This document shows, piece after piece, positions 63,799 to 64,000 of a stretch of 64,000 nucleotides of DNA. The stretch's first letter is position 1. Every line of letters starts with the position of its first letter. The notes under the pieces are model-generated. The model was not told the origin of the DNA, made no database searches, and was given only the letters and a program-made list of their open reading frames with translations. The position numbers and the translations under genes were made by a program. This DNA comes from Pseudarthrobacter phenanthrenivorans Sphe3 (lineage in GTDB: Bacteria > Actinomycetota > Actinomycetes > Actinomycetales > Micrococcaceae), in assembly GCF_000189535.1 (NCBI RefSeq), contig NC_015145.1:3782001-3846000 (forward strand), written 5' to 3'.

Positions 63799-64000
63799 TG
63801 TTCGAGCGTTCCGTTCCCTGGCTGGTCCTGCTGGCCTCGGCAGTCCTGGAAGCAGTCTGGGCCACGGCCCTGGGCTTGTCCGACGGCTTGACCAGGCCCT
63901 TCCCCACCCTTGTTTTCGCCGTCACGGCATCGCTGAGCATGCTGGGCCTGGGCATGGCCATCCGGCACATCCCGCTGGGCACGGCCTACGCCGTCTGGGT
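63798..64000 (+). CDS. SMR-family transporter (second of pair), cut by window edge
   Basis: The first 67 residues of a second SMR protein; the gene runs off the right edge. E16 (AVLEAVWATAL) is the essential Glu and GTAYAVW is present. Coupled to the previous SMR gene by overlapping stop and start. Confidence 0.88.
   Translation, partial: MFERSVPWLVLLASAVLEAVWATALGLSDGLTRPFPTLVFAVTASLSMLGLGMAIRHIPLGTAYAVW

Overview
The window is about 67% GC with dense, often overlapping genes, many GTG starts, an HspR-type heat-shock operator, a DUF3073 protein, a septum-formation-domain protein, several Tat or lipoprotein exports and a DUF222/HNH endonuclease. Together these point to a high-GC actinobacterium of the Micrococcaceae, closest in feel to Arthrobacter/Pseudarthrobacter. 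This is a chromosomal stretch of mainly catabolic and transport genes. No rRNA, tRNA, CRISPR array, prophage or complete insertion sequence was recognised.

Layout. 1-2.4 kb: the 5' part of a PLP threonine/serine dehydratase gene with a small acidic protein, a thymidylate-kinase-like protein and a lipoprotein. 2.5-8.4 kb: an N-acetylglucosamine module with a GntR/UTRA regulator, PTS EIIA and EIIB facing EIIC, then nagB-cutC-nagA. 8.4-11.5 kb: a DUF222/HNH gene, a Rieske/DUF2231 membrane protein and an ABM monooxygenase. 11.5-19 kb: a DctA symporter divergent from a Tat-exported amidase with a small partner, a two-domain Lrp/AsnC regulator divergent from an M20 amidohydrolase, and an MHS-type MFS transporter. 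19-20.8 kb: an HTH protein and an SbtB/SbtA pair (PII-like protein and bicarbonate transporter family). 21-28 kb: a glyoxylate/allantoin operon (hyi, glxR, gcl, glycerate kinase, allB, winged-helix protein) followed by bcp. 28.7-34.2 kb: MFS, GNAT, secreted and small proteins, a lone receiver domain, and uraD-hiuH of urate breakdown. 34.3-37.1 kb: purF-purM. 37.3-43.5 kb: a five-gene Opp/Nik-type ABC transporter with an MFS exporter and a fused permease, resembling opine-metallophore systems. 43.6-47.5 kb: DUF3073, a septum-formation-domain protein and clpB. 47.6-50.7 kb: molybdate operon. 50.9-54.4 kb: DUF4031-HD, ComB, YccF, TrpF, HutD. 54.4-62.6 kb: a sugar ABC transporter with a GH63-like glycosidase, a Gfo/Idh oxidoreductase and a divergent ROK regulator. 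62.7-64 kb: ferritin and a pair of SMR transporters, the second cut by the window edge.

How the parts connect. Closely related 15-bp palindromes of the form TTCC-N7-GGAA lie upstream of hyi (two in tandem), upstream of uraD, and between dctA and the amidase genes. This suggests one IclR/AllR-like regulator, not encoded here, controlling urate, allantoin and glyoxylate breakdown plus dicarboxylate and amide use. A second theme is leaderless transcription: several genes start 6-7 bases after a TAnnnT -10 box with no ribosome binding site. Among them is a ferritin gene whose family-expected start codon reads ATA. A third is a family of intergenic palindromes sharing the core GTCGTTTTG, present three times. 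Assignments rest on reading motifs and gene order; no database search was possible.
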